Below, piece after piece: positions 29,398 to 37,948 of a stretch of DNA of 64,000 bases (positions are counted from its first letter, which is position 1; every line of letters starts with the position of its first letter). Location: the NCBI RefSeq assembly GCF_004341505.2, contig NZ_SLYP02000002.1, positions 248,001 through 312,000 of the forward strand, written 5' to 3'. Position numbers and translations under genes: made by a program. The notes below the pieces were generated by a model. It had not been told where the DNA came from. It did not search any database and worked only from the letters and a program-made list of their open reading frames with translations. Source of the stretch: Sphingomonas sp. JUb134. Its GTDB lineage: Bacteria; Pseudomonadota; Alphaproteobacteria; Sphingomonadales; Sphingomonadaceae.

Positions 29398-31322
29398 TAC
29401 GCGTCTCCCTTCGGACGGACGCTCACGACCCGCATCATCCCTGCATGCATGTGGTAGAGGAGATGACAGTGGAAGGCCCAGTCGCCGACCGCGTCGGCGG
29501 TGAAGTCCCAGGTCACCTTGCCGCCGGGCTGGACGATCACCGTATGCTTGCGCGGCGCATGATCGCCATGCCCCGTCACCAGCTCGAAAAAATGCCCGTG
29601 AATATGGATCGGATGCCCCATCATCGTGTCGTTGATGAGATTGACGCGCACCCGCTCGCCTTCGATGAAGGGGATCGGCTCGTGATGGTCCGACATTTTT
29701 TCGCCGTCGAACGACCACATGAACCGCTCCATGTTGCCGGTGAGGTGAATGTCGATGCTGCGGCTCGGCGCGCGCACGTCCGGATTGCGATCGAGCGCCA
29801 TCAGGTCCCTGTAGACAAGCACCTTGTGGCCGACGTCGGCGAGGCCCTGGCCGGGCTCGCCGGTGCGGTCTACGGGCATCGGCGAGATGGTCTGGACGCT
29901 CGGGTCGCGCTTCACCTGCGGCGCGTTCGAGAAGTCGCGCATCTTCATCGAGCCCATCGCGTGCCCGCCATGATCCATCCCCGCCATCTGGCCATCGGCG
30001 CCCATCGCGCCGTGGTCCATGCCGGCCATCGATCCATGATCCATCCCCGAATGATCCATGCCTGCCATGGCGCTATTGTCCATGGTCGCCATCGCTGCCG
30101 CCGCGCCGGTCGCGAGGCGCGCGGACGCGTTCTTCTCGGCCGTCGGATCGACGCCCCGCATAGCGCCGCCCGACATGTCCATGCCTTCCATGCCCGGCAT
30201 CGAGGACATGTCCATGCCCATGTCCTTCATGTCGGCGAGCGGCCGTTTGCGTAAGGGGGGAACCTCGCCGGCCATGCCGGCGCGCGGCGCGAGCGTGGCA
30301 CGCGCCATGCCCGAGCGGTCGATCGCCTCGCCGACAAGGGTGTAGGCCTTGTCATCGCCTGGGCTGACAACGACGTCGTAGGTCTCGGCAACACCAATCT
30401 GGAACTCGTCGACGGTGACCGGCACCACATTCTGCCCGTCGGCCTGGACGATGGTCAGCGGCAGGCCGGGGATGCGGACGTTGAAGGTGGTCATCGCCGA
30501 CGCATTGATGACCCGCAGCCGCACCCGTTCGCCCGGGGTGAAGAGCGCGGTCCAGTTGTCCATCGGACCATGGCCGTTGACGAGATAGGTGTAGGTGGAT
30601 CCGGTCACATCGGAGATGTCGGCCGGGTCCATCCGCATCTGGCCCCAGTCGAGCCGGTCCTTGAGCGGCTGATCCTTGCCCGACAGGAGCCCGGCCAGGG
30701 TCTGGCGCTGGAAATTGAAATGGCCGGGGTTGACCTTGAGGCGCCGGAAGATCGCCTGCGGCGAGAGCGCGCTGTGATCGGCGAGCACGATGACATGCTC
30801 GCGGTCATAGGCGACCGGATCGGCACCGGCGGGATCGATGATGATCGGGCCGTAATGGCCTTCCTGTTCCTGCAGGCCTGAATGGCTGTGGTACCAGTAG
30901 GTGCCGCTTTGCACGACGGAGAACTGGTAGAGGTAGTTCGAGCCCGGCTTGATGCCCGGAAAAGACACGCCCGGCACACCGTCCATATTGGCCGGCAGGA
31001 TCAGCCCGTGCCAGTGGATCGAGCTGTCCTCCTCCAGCTGATTGATGACGTTGAGCCGCACGCGCTGGCCTTCGCGCAGCCGGATGAGTGGCGCAGGGAC
31101 CGTGCCGTTGACGCCGATTGCCCGGAACTGGCGACCATCGATGCTCATCGACTGCCGGGCGATCGTCAGCGTGATGTCTTCGCCCGACACGGTCGGCAGC
31201 GTCGGCCGCATCCCCGGCGAGATCGTCTGCGCCCAGGCCGGCAGCCAGGCTGACAAGGCGGCGCCGCCACCGGCGAGGGCCGCGCCGCGAAGGAACTGGC
31301 GGCGGTCGAGAGCAGAAATCAT
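29397..31322 (-). CDS. copA: Multicopper oxidase CopA
   Basis: A 641-residue periplasmic multicopper oxidase. A twin-arginine signal (DRRQFLRGAALAGGG) is followed by cupredoxin domains with copper ligands HWHG (IHWHGLI), HSH (WYHSHSG), HPIHIHGHFF and the type 1 site HCHLLYHMHAGM. Between domains 2 and 3 is a methionine/histidine-rich insert with repeated MDHG/MDHS motifs. It oxidises Cu(I) in the periplasm. It is preceded by a promoter with the ECF-type motif described at 31365-31389. Confidence 0.95.
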   Translation of the reverse strand: MISALDRRQFLRGAALAGGGAALSAWLPAWAQTISPGMRPTLPTVSGEDITLTIARQSMSIDGRQFRAIGVNGTVPAPLIRLREGQRVRLNVINQLEEDSSIHWHGLILPANMDGVPGVSFPGIKPGSNYLYQFSVVQSGTYWYHSHSGLQEQEGHYGPIIIDPAGADPVAYDREHVIVLADHSALSPQAIFRRLKVNPGHFNFQRQTLAGLLSGKDQPLKDRLDWGQMRMDPADISDVTGSTYTYLVNGHGPMDNWTALFTPGERVRLRVINASAMTTFNVRIPGLPLTIVQADGQNVVPVTVDEFQIGVAETYDVVVSPGDDKAYTLVGEAIDRSGMARATLAPRAGMAGEVPPLRKRPLADMKDMGMDMSSMPGMEGMDMSGGAMRGVDPTAEKNASARLATGAAAAMATMDNSAMAGMDHSGMDHGSMAGMDHGAMGADGQMAGMDHGGHAMGSMKMRDFSNAPQVKRDPSVQTISPMPVDRTGEPGQGLADVGHKVLVYRDLMALDRNPDVRAPSRSIDIHLTGNMERFMWSFDGEKMSDHHEPIPFIEGERVRVNLINDTMMGHPIHIHGHFFELVTGHGDHAPRKHTVIVQPGGKVTWDFTADAVGDWAFHCHLLYHMHAGMMRVVSVRPKGDA

Positions 31323-31364
31323 TCGGTTTGTCTCAGCTTGCGGAAAGAGGGCGGGCCTACTGGA

Positions 31365-31389
31365 AATACGCAGCCCGCCCGCGTGCCCC
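31365..31389 (-). promoter_or_regulatory. Shared ECF-type promoter of copAB
   Basis: On the minus strand a GGGG block is followed at fixed distance by CTGCGTATT, 25 bp in total, 43 bp before the copA start. The same arrangement occurs twice in the divergent region at 32687-32764. The -35 block abuts the stop codon of the sigma factor gene, so copAB can be switched on separately from the sigma operon. Confidence 0.55.
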
Positions 31390-31956
31390 TCAAACTTTCT
31401 TCAAAATTTCCGCGAGGCGCGCCCGGGCGCGGTAGAGGCGTGTTTCGACCGCCTTCTGGGAGATGCCGAGAATCTCGGCGGTTTCGGCTTCCGATTTCTC
31501 ATCGATCGTCCGCAAGACGAGCGTGTCCTTGAGCGATGCGGGCAGGGCGGCGATCGCTTTCATGGCCTCTGCCAGCTGCTGCTCGGCGCCGATCGCCTGG
31601 TCGGGTAGTGGCGCCTCGTCGACGACATGTTCGGCTTCCCCCAGCGCCAGCGCGTGGGAGAAGAAGTTGCGGACCGCGCGGCGGCGGCGCCAGTCATGGC
31701 ATTTGTTGATGACGATCCGCGACATCCAGACCGGAAAAGGTCGCGCAGCGTCATAGCGGTTGAGTGCGGCGAAGGCGGCGACGAAGCTCGCCTGGGTCAC
31801 GTCGAGCGCTTCGTCGCGGTTCCCGACATGGCTGCGCACGAGGCGGTGCACCCAGCCCTGATGCCGGCGGACCAGCTCGCCATAGGCCGCTTGCCGGCCT
31901 CCAAGCGCCAGAGCCGCGAGCTCCCCGTCCGAGCAGTCGGGGAGGCACGCGGTCAT
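31390..31956 (-). CDS. ECF sigma factor, CnrH-like position
   Basis: A 188-residue extracytoplasmic-function sigma factor with region 2 (GNRDEALDVTQASFVAAFAALNRYD) and region 4 (LRTIDEKSEAETAEILGISQ, then KAVETRLYRARARL). Its start overlaps the stop of a CnrX-like sensor gene, which in turn overlaps a small CnrY-like gene. This sigma-sensor-antisigma order mirrors the cnrYXH module, known for Ni/Co in Cupriavidus, but here it sits inside a copper cluster. It probably drives copAB, copCD and its own operon. Confidence 0.88.
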   Translation of the reverse strand: MTACLPDCSDGELAALALGGRQAAYGELVRRHQGWVHRLVRSHVGNRDEALDVTQASFVAAFAALNRYDAARPFPVWMSRIVINKCHDWRRRRAVRNFFSHALALGEAEHVVDEAPLPDQAIGAEQQLAEAMKAIAALPASLKDTLVLRTIDEKSEAETAEILGISQKAVETRLYRARARLAEILKKV

Positions 31957-32393
31957 TTGGACTTGGCCGTCAGCGCTTTCACCACGGCGTCGTCGAACTT
32001 GTCCGTCTGATCCGGGCGCAGCACGGCCCGCATCGCGAAGATATGCTCGAGTGTTTCCTTCTGCAGCGCGCCCATCGCCTGGTGCGAGCGATCCACCGCC
32101 CCTGCAACCCGAGGACCATAGCCATGCTCCGCCTCGATCGCCTCGGCGAGCCGCGCGTTATCGGCGCGCAGTTCGGCCTCCAGTGCCTGACGCCGGATCG
32201 CATAGTTCTTCTCGATCGTCTCGAGACGGCTATGTTGCGCGGTGTCCAGCTTCAGATCGCGATGGAGCAGGTCGTGCAACTCATTTTCGACCGGGCGCAC
32301 CGGAACCACATAGACGCGGCCGATGACCACACCGGCGATCGCCGCGGCAAAGGTCAGCAGGACGAGGAGCAGGAGCCGGCGGTCGCGCATCAT
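31953..32393 (-). CDS. CnrX-like periplasmic metal sensor
   Basis: A 146-residue protein with one N-terminal membrane anchor (residues 6-24) and a helical periplasmic domain rich in charged residues (LHDLLHRDLKLDTAQHSRLE; QALEAELRADNARLAEAIEAEHG). This is the heavy-metal-resistance/CnrX fold, in which metal binding releases the antisigma factor. Possible ligands are the histidines in NELHDLLHRDLKL and EAEHGYG. It overlaps both neighbours by four bases. Confidence 0.78.
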   Translation of the reverse strand: MMRDRRLLLLVLLTFAAAIAGVVIGRVYVVPVRPVENELHDLLHRDLKLDTAQHSRLETIEKNYAIRRQALEAELRADNARLAEAIEAEHGYGPRVAGAVDRSHQAMGALQKETLEHIFAMRAVLRPDQTDKFDDAVVKALTAKSK

Positions 32394-32662
32394 TGTGAAC
32401 TCAGCAGCGTCGAAGGAGCGAGCGCGAGCCGCGCGTCAAAGGGCGATATCGGCCCGGCTTCGGTCGACCGCACAGGCACGGCCGAGCCGGCAATTCCCAG
32501 GAACAAGGCTGCTGCCGCGGCGATACCGAATGTCGTGGCGCTCAGGCGGGGCATGGCCTGGAGCCGGGCGATCTCGGCCATGACGCGGCTGTCCAGCCCG
32601 GCAAGCCGGGGATCGAGCGGCGCTTCCCGCAACCGGCTGAGCATGTCGTCGAGGTGGTCCAT
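32390..32662 (-). CDS. CnrY-like small antisigma factor
   Basis: A 90-residue protein with a short cytoplasmic N-terminus (MDHLDDMLSRLREAPLDPRL), one membrane helix (about residues 45-62) and a short periplasmic tail. Size, topology and position before a CnrX-like gene and an ECF sigma gene match CnrY-type antisigma factors. Sequence similarity between such proteins is low, so the assignment rests mainly on context. Confidence 0.6.
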   Translation of the reverse strand: MDHLDDMLSRLREAPLDPRLAGLDSRVMAEIARLQAMPRLSATTFGIAAAAALFLGIAGSAVPVRSTEAGPISPFDARLALAPSTLLSSQ

Positions 32663-32686
32663 GATGTTTCTCCGTCTTCACTTCTC

Positions 32687-32711
32687 AATACGCAGGATGG
32701 TCCGGCAACCC
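32687..32711 (-). promoter_or_regulatory. Shared ECF-type promoter of the sigma operon
   Basis: On the minus strand GGGTTGC and CTGCGTATT lie in a 25-bp unit, 25 bp before the antisigma start codon. The spacing is identical to the copAB and copCD copies, and positions in between also agree with copCD (TGC, GG). This suggests autoregulation of the ECF sigma factor. Confidence 0.55.
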
Positions 32712-32739
32712 TTGTCCGGGAACAAAAAGAAAATTGCGA

Positions 32740-32764
32740 GGGGTGCAGGTCGCGGCTGCGTATT
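32740..32764 (+). promoter_or_regulatory. Shared ECF-type promoter of copCD
   Basis: GGGGTGC and CTGCGTATT in a 25-bp unit, 31 bp before the copC start. With the oppositely oriented copy at 32687-32711 it makes a divergent pair of promoters recognised, by inference, by the same sigma factor. Confidence 0.55.
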
Positions 32765-32794
32765 CTCTCATGTCACTGACAGGAGAATGTCCAA

Positions 32795-33172
32795 ATGCGC
32801 TTCTTTTCGCCGCTCGCAGCCATCGCCGCCGTCGGCCTGAGTGTTTCGGCTCCGGCCTACGCCCATCCCAAGCTCGTGTCCTCGACGCCCGCCGCCAACG
32901 CCAGCGTCCCGGCGCCGTCGCGTATAACGCTCACCTTCAGTGAAGGTCTGATGCCGAAGCTGTCGGGCGCCGAGATCGTGATGACCGGCATGCCCGGCAT
33001 GCCCAACCACCGCATGGCGGTAACCGGCTTCAAGACGTCCGTCGAAGGCGACAAGACGCTCGTGCTGACGCTCGCCAAGCCGCTCATGGCGGGCAGCTAT
33101 CAGGTCGCCTGGCACGTCGTCTCGACCGACACGCACCGCATCCAGGGCAATCTCGCCTTTACCGTCAAGTGA
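32795..33172 (+). CDS. copC: Periplasmic copper chaperone CopC
   Basis: A 125-residue protein with a signal peptide cut at AYA, leaving an N-terminal histidine (HPKLVSSTP), the Cu(II) ligand of CopC proteins. The beta-sandwich includes RITLTFSEGLMPKLSGAEI, a Met-rich loop (MTGMPGMPNHRM) for Cu(I), and the final WHVVSTDTHRIQG with further ligands. It has an AGGAGAA site and is 4 bp from copD. Confidence 0.93.
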   Translation: MRFFSPLAAIAAVGLSVSAPAYAHPKLVSSTPAANASVPAPSRITLTFSEGLMPKLSGAEIVMTGMPGMPNHRMAVTGFKTSVEGDKTLVLTLAKPLMAGSYQVAWHVVSTDTHRIQGNLAFTVK

Positions 33173-33176
33173 CGCC

Positions 33177-34121
33177 ATGAACGACGTGGCACTCGTCGCC
33201 GTCCGCTGGGCGCTCTACGTCGATCTCGGCCTGTTGTTCGGCCTGCCGCTGTTCGCGCTCTATGCGCCCGGCGGCGGCCGGATGGTACAGCGGCATCTGC
33301 CGATGGTAGCAATGGTGGCCGGTCTCGCCTGTCTCGCCCTCCTGCTGTCGGCGCTGGGGTTCGCGTTGCAGGCAGCGGCCATGACCGGGCTGCCGCTCAC
33401 CCAGCCTGATCTTTCCATGGTCGCAGAGCTGTTCAACGGCACGTCCATGGGAACGGCGCTGAAGGCGCGCCTCGTCGCGCTCCTCGTTCTTCTGCTCTCC
33501 ATCCCCTTCTATCGCCGGCAATCCCGTCCTGCCTTCATCGCCTCCACTCTGGCAGGCGCGGTCGCACTCGCGACCCTCGCCTGGAGTGGGCATGGCGCGG
33601 CTGGCGAAGGCGAGGCGGGCTGGCTGCAACTGGGGGCCGATCTCATCCATCTGCTCGCCGCCGGCGCCTGGGTCGGCGCGCTTGCCGCATTCCTCGCGCT
33701 GGTACTTCCCAGGCTCGCAACCGACGATCTCGCCGCTCAAGACATGGACCGGGTCACGCTCGCCGAGGAAGCGTTGCGGGGCTTCTCCCTCGTCGGCACG
33801 ATCATCGTCGCCCTGCTGATCCTGACCGGGACGGTGAACGGCTGGTTCCTCGTCGGTCCGGGCAACATCGCCTCGCTCGGGCAGTCGACCTACGGCCTGC
33901 TGCTCATCGCCAAGCTGCTGCTGTTCGCCGGCATGCTGGGCCTGGCCGCGCTCAACCGTTATCGCCTGACCCCGGCACTTGCGCAGGCGATCGAGGAAGA
34001 GGACGCGCCACGGGCGCAGGCGCTGCTGCGCGCGAGCCTCGTCGTCGAAGGCGGTCTTGCGATCGTCATTCTCGGGCTCGTCGCCTGGCTGGGGACACTA
34101 TCGCCGCCCATGTCGATGTAG
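33177..34121 (+). CDS. copD: Copper resistance membrane protein CopD
   Basis: A 314-residue inner-membrane protein with about eight helices. Conserved CopD features include ARW at the N-terminus (VAVRWALYVDLGLLFGLPLF), SGHGAAGEG and DLIHLLAAGAWVGALAAF. It is thought to move copper delivered by CopC across the inner membrane. It follows copC by 4 bp. Confidence 0.9.
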   Translation: MNDVALVAVRWALYVDLGLLFGLPLFALYAPGGGRMVQRHLPMVAMVAGLACLALLLSALGFALQAAAMTGLPLTQPDLSMVAELFNGTSMGTALKARLVALLVLLLSIPFYRRQSRPAFIASTLAGAVALATLAWSGHGAAGEGEAGWLQLGADLIHLLAAGAWVGALAAFLALVLPRLATDDLAAQDMDRVTLAEEALRGFSLVGTIIVALLILTGTVNGWFLVGPGNIASLGQSTYGLLLIAKLLLFAGMLGLAALNRYRLTPALAQAIEEEDAPRAQALLRASLVVEGGLAIVILGLVAWLGTLSPPMSM

Positions 34122-34157
34122 CTTATCGTTTCGGACGCCTCGCGTTGGGAGAAGCCA

Positions 34158-34832
34158 ATGCAATCCTACACCCCGCCGCTCGGGACCGGATCGACGAAAG
34201 ACTATGATCGCGCGATCCGCCTGTGGACGCGGGAGAAGCGGTGGCGTGCCGCCATGCTCGCCGCCCTGGCGCCCAAAGCCGGTGAGACGGTCGTCGACGT
34301 CGGCTGTGGCACCGGCAGCTTCGCGCTGATGCTCAAGCAAGCCGAGCCCAGGACGCAGGTGATCGGTCTCGATCCCGATGCCGAGGCGCTCGACATCGCG
34401 CGGCACAAGGCCGCTGTGCGGCGGGCCGATATCGACTGGCGTCAGGGATTTGCCAGGGACGTGGCCCCGGGTACCGCCGACGCTGTCGTGTCGAGTCTCG
34501 TGCTGCATCAGATGCCGGTCAGGGAGAAGGCGGCAACCCTGCGCGCCATGTTCGCCATGCTGCGCCCGGGTGGGCGCCTGGTGATCGCCGATTATGGCCG
34601 CCAGCAGGGTTTCATGCGGCTTGCCTTCCGCCTGACCGTGCAGCGGCTCGATGGCATCGATGATACCCGGCCCAATGCCGACGGCGTGCTCCCCGGCCTG
34701 ATCGCGGCGGCCGGCTTCAGGCATGTGGCCGAGACGTTTCGGCTTTTGACCATCACCGGCGCGATCGACTTGTTTACGGCGCATCGACCGGCGCAGGACC
34801 ACGGCCTTACGGTTGCCAATGACCTTGGCTGA
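34158..34832 (+). CDS. SAM-dependent methyltransferase, class I
   Basis: A 224-residue Rossmann-fold methyltransferase: motif [14 protein letters not shown], acidic strand VIGLDPD, and the later [15 protein letters not shown]. It starts 36 bp after copD and is followed by the promoter of the copper ATPase. The family (UbiE/Methyltransf_11-like) acts on many small molecules, and the substrate cannot be inferred. Such genes often accompany copper clusters in sphingomonads. Confidence 0.78.
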   Translation: MQSYTPPLGTGSTKDYDRAIRLWTREKRWRAAMLAALAPKAGETVVDVGCGTGSFALMLKQAEPRTQVIGLDPDAEALDIARHKAAVRRADIDWRQGFARDVAPGTADAVVSSLVLHQMPVREKAATLRAMFAMLRPGGRLVIADYGRQQGFMRLAFRLTVQRLDGIDDTRPNADGVLPGLIAAAGFRHVAETFRLLTITGAIDLFTAHRPAQDHGLTVANDLG

Positions 34833-34883
34833 TGGCGGCCAGGCGAACGGGCCCGCCGATTTGTCCGCTTAGGCGATTACGTA

Positions 34884-34914
34884 TTGACCCTGACACGGTG
34901 TCAGACCCTAGATC
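34884..34914 (+). promoter_or_regulatory. CueR/MerR-type promoter of the copper ATPase
   Basis: A -35 TTGACC and a -10 TAGATC are separated by 19 bp, the overlong spacer typical of MerR-regulated promoters. The spacer holds a perfect palindrome, CTGACAC-G-GTGTCAG (34890-34904), as expected for a MerR-family operator. The -10 is 25 bp before the ATPase start codon. A cueR gene ends the same operon, giving an autoregulated circuit. Confidence 0.75.
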
Positions 34915-34939
34915 GTCAGGCGTCGAAAGGAGCAAGGCG

Positions 34940-37297
34940 ATGAACGAGACACATGGAGCGGCGCATGGCGGCGGTTGCTGCGGCGGCCACAGCGCCGCGA
35001 AAGCGGCGACCGGCGTCAAGGACCCGGTCTGCGGCATGACCGTCGACCCGGCGACCACGGCGCATCAAGCCGAGCATGGCGGTGAACGCTATCATTTCTG
35101 TAGCGCGGGCTGCCGGACCAAATTCATCGCCGATCCCGAGCGCTATCTCGGCCCGCCAGCGCCGCCGGTCGCGGCGCCCGAAGGCACGATCTGGACCTGC
35201 CCGATGCATCCAGAGATCCGGCAGGACCATCCCGGATCCTGTCCGATCTGCGGCATGGCGCTCGAGCCCGCGACCGTGACTGCCGACAGCGGCCCCAGCC
35301 ATGAGCTGGTCGATTTCACACGGCGCTTCCGGGTCGGCCTGATGCTGGCCCTCCCGGTGCTGATCCTCGAGATGGGCGCGCATCTCTTTCCCGCGATCCA
35401 TCGCCTCGTGCCGATGTCGATCTCGGTATGGATCCAGTTCGTGCTGGCGACACCCGTCGTGCTCTGGGCGGGCTGGCCCTTCTTCGAGCGTGGCTGGGCC
35501 TCGCTCAAGACCCGCAACCTCAACATGTTCACCCTGATCGCGATGGGGACCGGGGTCGCCTGGATCTACAGCGTCGTCGCGACGCTCGCGCCCCAGCTGT
35601 TCCCGCCCGCCTTCCGCGGAGAGGACGGCATGGTTGCCGTCTATTTCGAGGCGGCCGCGGTGATCACTGTCCTCGTGCTGCTCGGCCAGATGCTCGAACT
35701 GCGCGCGCGCGAGCGGACCTCGGGCGCGATCAAGGCGCTGCTTAACCTTGCGCCAAAGACCGCGCGCCGGATCGGTTCCGATGGCAGTGAAGAGGAAATC
35801 AGCCTCGATCTCGTTGCGGTCGGCGACCGCCTGCGTGTGCGTCCCGGCGAGAAGGTGCCGGTCGATGGCGTGGTCGAGGACGGCCGTTCCTCGCTCGACG
35901 AGTCGATGGTCACCGGTGAGTCCATGCCCGTCACCAAGGCCAAGGCCGACACGGTGATCGGCGGCACGCTCAACCAGACCGGCGCGCTCGTTATCGTCGC
36001 CGACAAGGTTGGCCGGGACACCATGCTGGCGCGCATCGTCCAGATGGTCGCCGAGGCGCAGCGCTCGCGCGCGCCGATCCAGCGCATGGCCGATCAGGTG
36101 TCGGGCTGGTTCGTGCCCGTGGTCATCGCGGTCGCGGTGGTCGCGTTCATCGCCTGGGGCATCTGGGGCCCCGAGCCGCGCTTCGCCTACGGGCTGGTTG
36201 CGGCGGTCGCCGTGCTGATCATCGCCTGTCCCTGCGCACTGGGTCTCGCCACGCCGATGTCGATCATGGTCGGGGTTGGCCGCGGCGCCGGGCTCGGCGT
36301 CCTCATCAAGAATGCCGAAGCGCTCGAGCATATGGAAAAAGTCGACACGCTCGTCGTCGACAAGACCGGCACGCTGACCGAAGGCCGGCCTGCCGTCACC
36401 CAGATCGTGCCGGCGCCCGGCTTCGACGAAGCCGAACTGCTGCGGCTTGCCGCCTCGGTCGAGCGGGCCTCCGAGCATCCGCTCGCGCTGGCGATCGTCG
36501 AGGCCGCCAAGGATCGCGGCATCCCCACGAGCGACGTCACCGACTTCGATTCCCCCACCGGACGCGGCGCGCTCGGCACCGTCGACGGCCGCCGGATCGT
36601 GCTCGGTAATGCGCGGTTCCTCTCGGAAGAGGGCATAGCAACCGACGCGCTGGCGGAGCAGGCCGACGCCCTGCGCCGGGATGGCGCCACCGCGATCTTC
36701 ATCGGCGTCGACGGCACCGTCGGCGGCGCCTTTGCAATCGCCGATCCCGTGAAGCAGACGACGCCGGAGGCCCTGGCCGCACTCAAGGCCGAAGGCATTC
36801 GCGTGGTGATGTTGACCGGCGACAACCGCACCACAGCAGAGGCGGTGGCAAGGCGGCTCGGCATTGACGATGTCGAAGCCGAGGTACTGCCCGACCAGAA
36901 GAGTGCCGTCGTCGCGCGGTTGAAGAGCGAGGGGCGCGTGGTGGCGATGGCCGGCGACGGGGTCAACGACGCCCCCGCACTGGCTGCCGCCGATGTCGGT
37001 ATTGCCATGGGCTCGGGCACCGACGTCGCGATCGAGAGCGCGGGCGTGACGCTGCTCAAGGGCGATCTCATGGGCATCGTGCGGGCACGGCGGCTGAGCC
37101 AGGCGACCATGTCCAACATCCGCCAGAACCTGGTCTTCGCCTTCATCTACAATGTCGCCGGGGTGCCGGTGGCGGCGGGCGCGCTCTATCCGCTGTTCGG
37201 CATCCTGCTCTCGCCGATCATCGCGGCCGCCGCCATGGCGCTCTCCTCGGTCAGCGTGGTCACCAACGCGCTGCGCCTCAACCGGAAAGCGCTGTGA
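34940..37297 (+). CDS. Copper-exporting P-type ATPase with YHS and metal-binding domains
   Basis: A 785-residue P1B-type ATPase. Instead of HMA domains, its N-terminus has a His/Cys tag (HGGGCCGGH), a YHS domain ([14 protein letters not shown] ... [12 protein letters not shown]) and a heavy-metal-binding domain ([20 protein letters not shown]). The core has the CPC motif ([13 protein letters not shown]), phosphorylation site [25 protein letters not shown] and [10 protein letters not shown]. It exports Cu(I). The ATG at 34940 follows AAAGGAG and lies behind the MerR-type promoter. Names in use include copA, copF and actP. Confidence 0.92.
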   Translation: MNETHGAAHGGGCCGGHSAAKAATGVKDPVCGMTVDPATTAHQAEHGGERYHFCSAGCRTKFIADPERYLGPPAPPVAAPEGTIWTCPMHPEIRQDHPGSCPICGMALEPATVTADSGPSHELVDFTRRFRVGLMLALPVLILEMGAHLFPAIHRLVPMSISVWIQFVLATPVVLWAGWPFFERGWASLKTRNLNMFTLIAMGTGVAWIYSVVATLAPQLFPPAFRGEDGMVAVYFEAAAVITVLVLLGQMLELRARERTSGAIKALLNLAPKTARRIGSDGSEEEISLDLVAVGDRLRVRPGEKVPVDGVVEDGRSSLDESMVTGESMPVTKAKADTVIGGTLNQTGALVIVADKVGRDTMLARIVQMVAEAQRSRAPIQRMADQVSGWFVPVVIAVAVVAFIAWGIWGPEPRFAYGLVAAVAVLIIACPCALGLATPMSIMVGVGRGAGLGVLIKNAEALEHMEKVDTLVVDKTGTLTEGRPAVTQIVPAPGFDEAELLRLAASVERASEHPLALAIVEAAKDRGIPTSDVTDFDSPTGRGALGTVDGRRIVLGNARFLSEEGIATDALAEQADALRRDGATAIFIGVDGTVGGAFAIADPVKQTTPEALAALKAEGIRVVMLTGDNRTTAEAVARRLGIDDVEAEVLPDQKSAVVARLKSEGRVVAMAGDGVNDAPALAAADVGIAMGSGTDVAIESAGVTLLKGDLMGIVRARRLSQATMSNIRQNLVFAFIYNVAGVPVAAGALYPLFGILLSPIIAAAAMALSSVSVVTNALRLNRKAL

Positions 37298-37692
37298 ACA
37301 TCGGGGAGGCGTCGAAGCAAAGCGGGGTCTCGGAGCGGATGATCCGCCATTATGAGAAGATCGGCCTCATCCCGGCGCCGCCGCGCCGGGGAGCGGGTTA
37401 TCGCGACTATGGCGAGAGTGACCTCCATCGCCTGCGGTTCATCGCCAATGCCCGCGATCTCGGTTTTCCGATCGAGGAGATCCGGACCCTGCTCGGCCTG
37501 TGGGCCGACACGGGCCGCAGCAGCGCCGATGTAAAGCGGGTCGCGTTGGCGCGGGCGGAGGAATTGCAGCGCAAGGCCGAAGCGCTGACGACCCTGCGCG
37601 AGACCCTCGTCGATCTCGCCGAGCGCTGTCATGGCGACGAGCGGCCAGATTGTCCCATCATCGCCGAACTGAGTCTCGACAGAAAATGTTAG
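37294..37692 (+). CDS. cueR: CueR-like copper-responsive MerR regulator
   Basis: A 132-residue MerR regulator with N-terminal helix-turn-helix ([20 protein letters not shown]), a dimer helix, and a metal loop with two cysteines seven residues apart (CHGDERPDC), like Cys112 and Cys120 of Escherichia coli CueR. It starts with a GTG overlapping the ATPase stop codon. It most likely activates the 19-bp-spacer promoter upstream of the ATPase gene. Confidence 0.9.
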   Translation: MNIGEASKQSGVSERMIRHYEKIGLIPAPPRRGAGYRDYGESDLHRLRFIANARDLGFPIEEIRTLLGLWADTGRSSADVKRVALARAEELQRKAEALTTLRETLVDLAERCHGDERPDCPIIAELSLDRKC

Positions 37693-37907
37693 CGCCGGCC
37701 GCCTCTCGGACCAGACCCGCTCTGGCGGCCGGGGTGCTGATCGCACTTGGCATTCTCACGACGGGCCTCGCGATATATTTCCTCGCAGTCCGCCCGCCAC
37801 TGCTGGCGGAGGATCTTCGCCATATCGGCGGCAACCCGCAGACCCTTTCGCCGGTATTGCGGGACTGGTTCGGCGGGATAGCTGGCTCGCCCGTGCGACC
37901 GCACTGA
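37686..37907 (+). CDS. Small or truncated membrane protein
   Basis: A 73-residue frame overlapping the end of cueR, with one membrane helix (AALAAGVLIALGILTTGLAIYFLAV region, residues 12-36). The following LLAEDLRHIGGNPQTLSPVLRDWF resembles longer multi-helix membrane proteins, so the gene may be cut after Phe. Function unknown. Confidence 0.45.
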   Translation: MLAPAASRTRPALAAGVLIALGILTTGLAIYFLAVRPPLLAEDLRHIGGNPQTLSPVLRDWFGGIAGSPVRPH

Positions 37908-37948
37908 GCCTCCTGATCGTATTTGGCCGCTTTTCATACAGCAATGTC

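Noticed and set aside
27646..29457. 603-aa plus-strand open frame
   Set aside because: Antisense to the DUF305 and copB genes, which have clear signal peptides and family motifs. The frame is rich in His/Arg/Asp as is typical for shadows.
34916..36478. 520-aa minus-strand open frame
   Set aside because: Antisense to the copper P-type ATPase, with no motif of its own.
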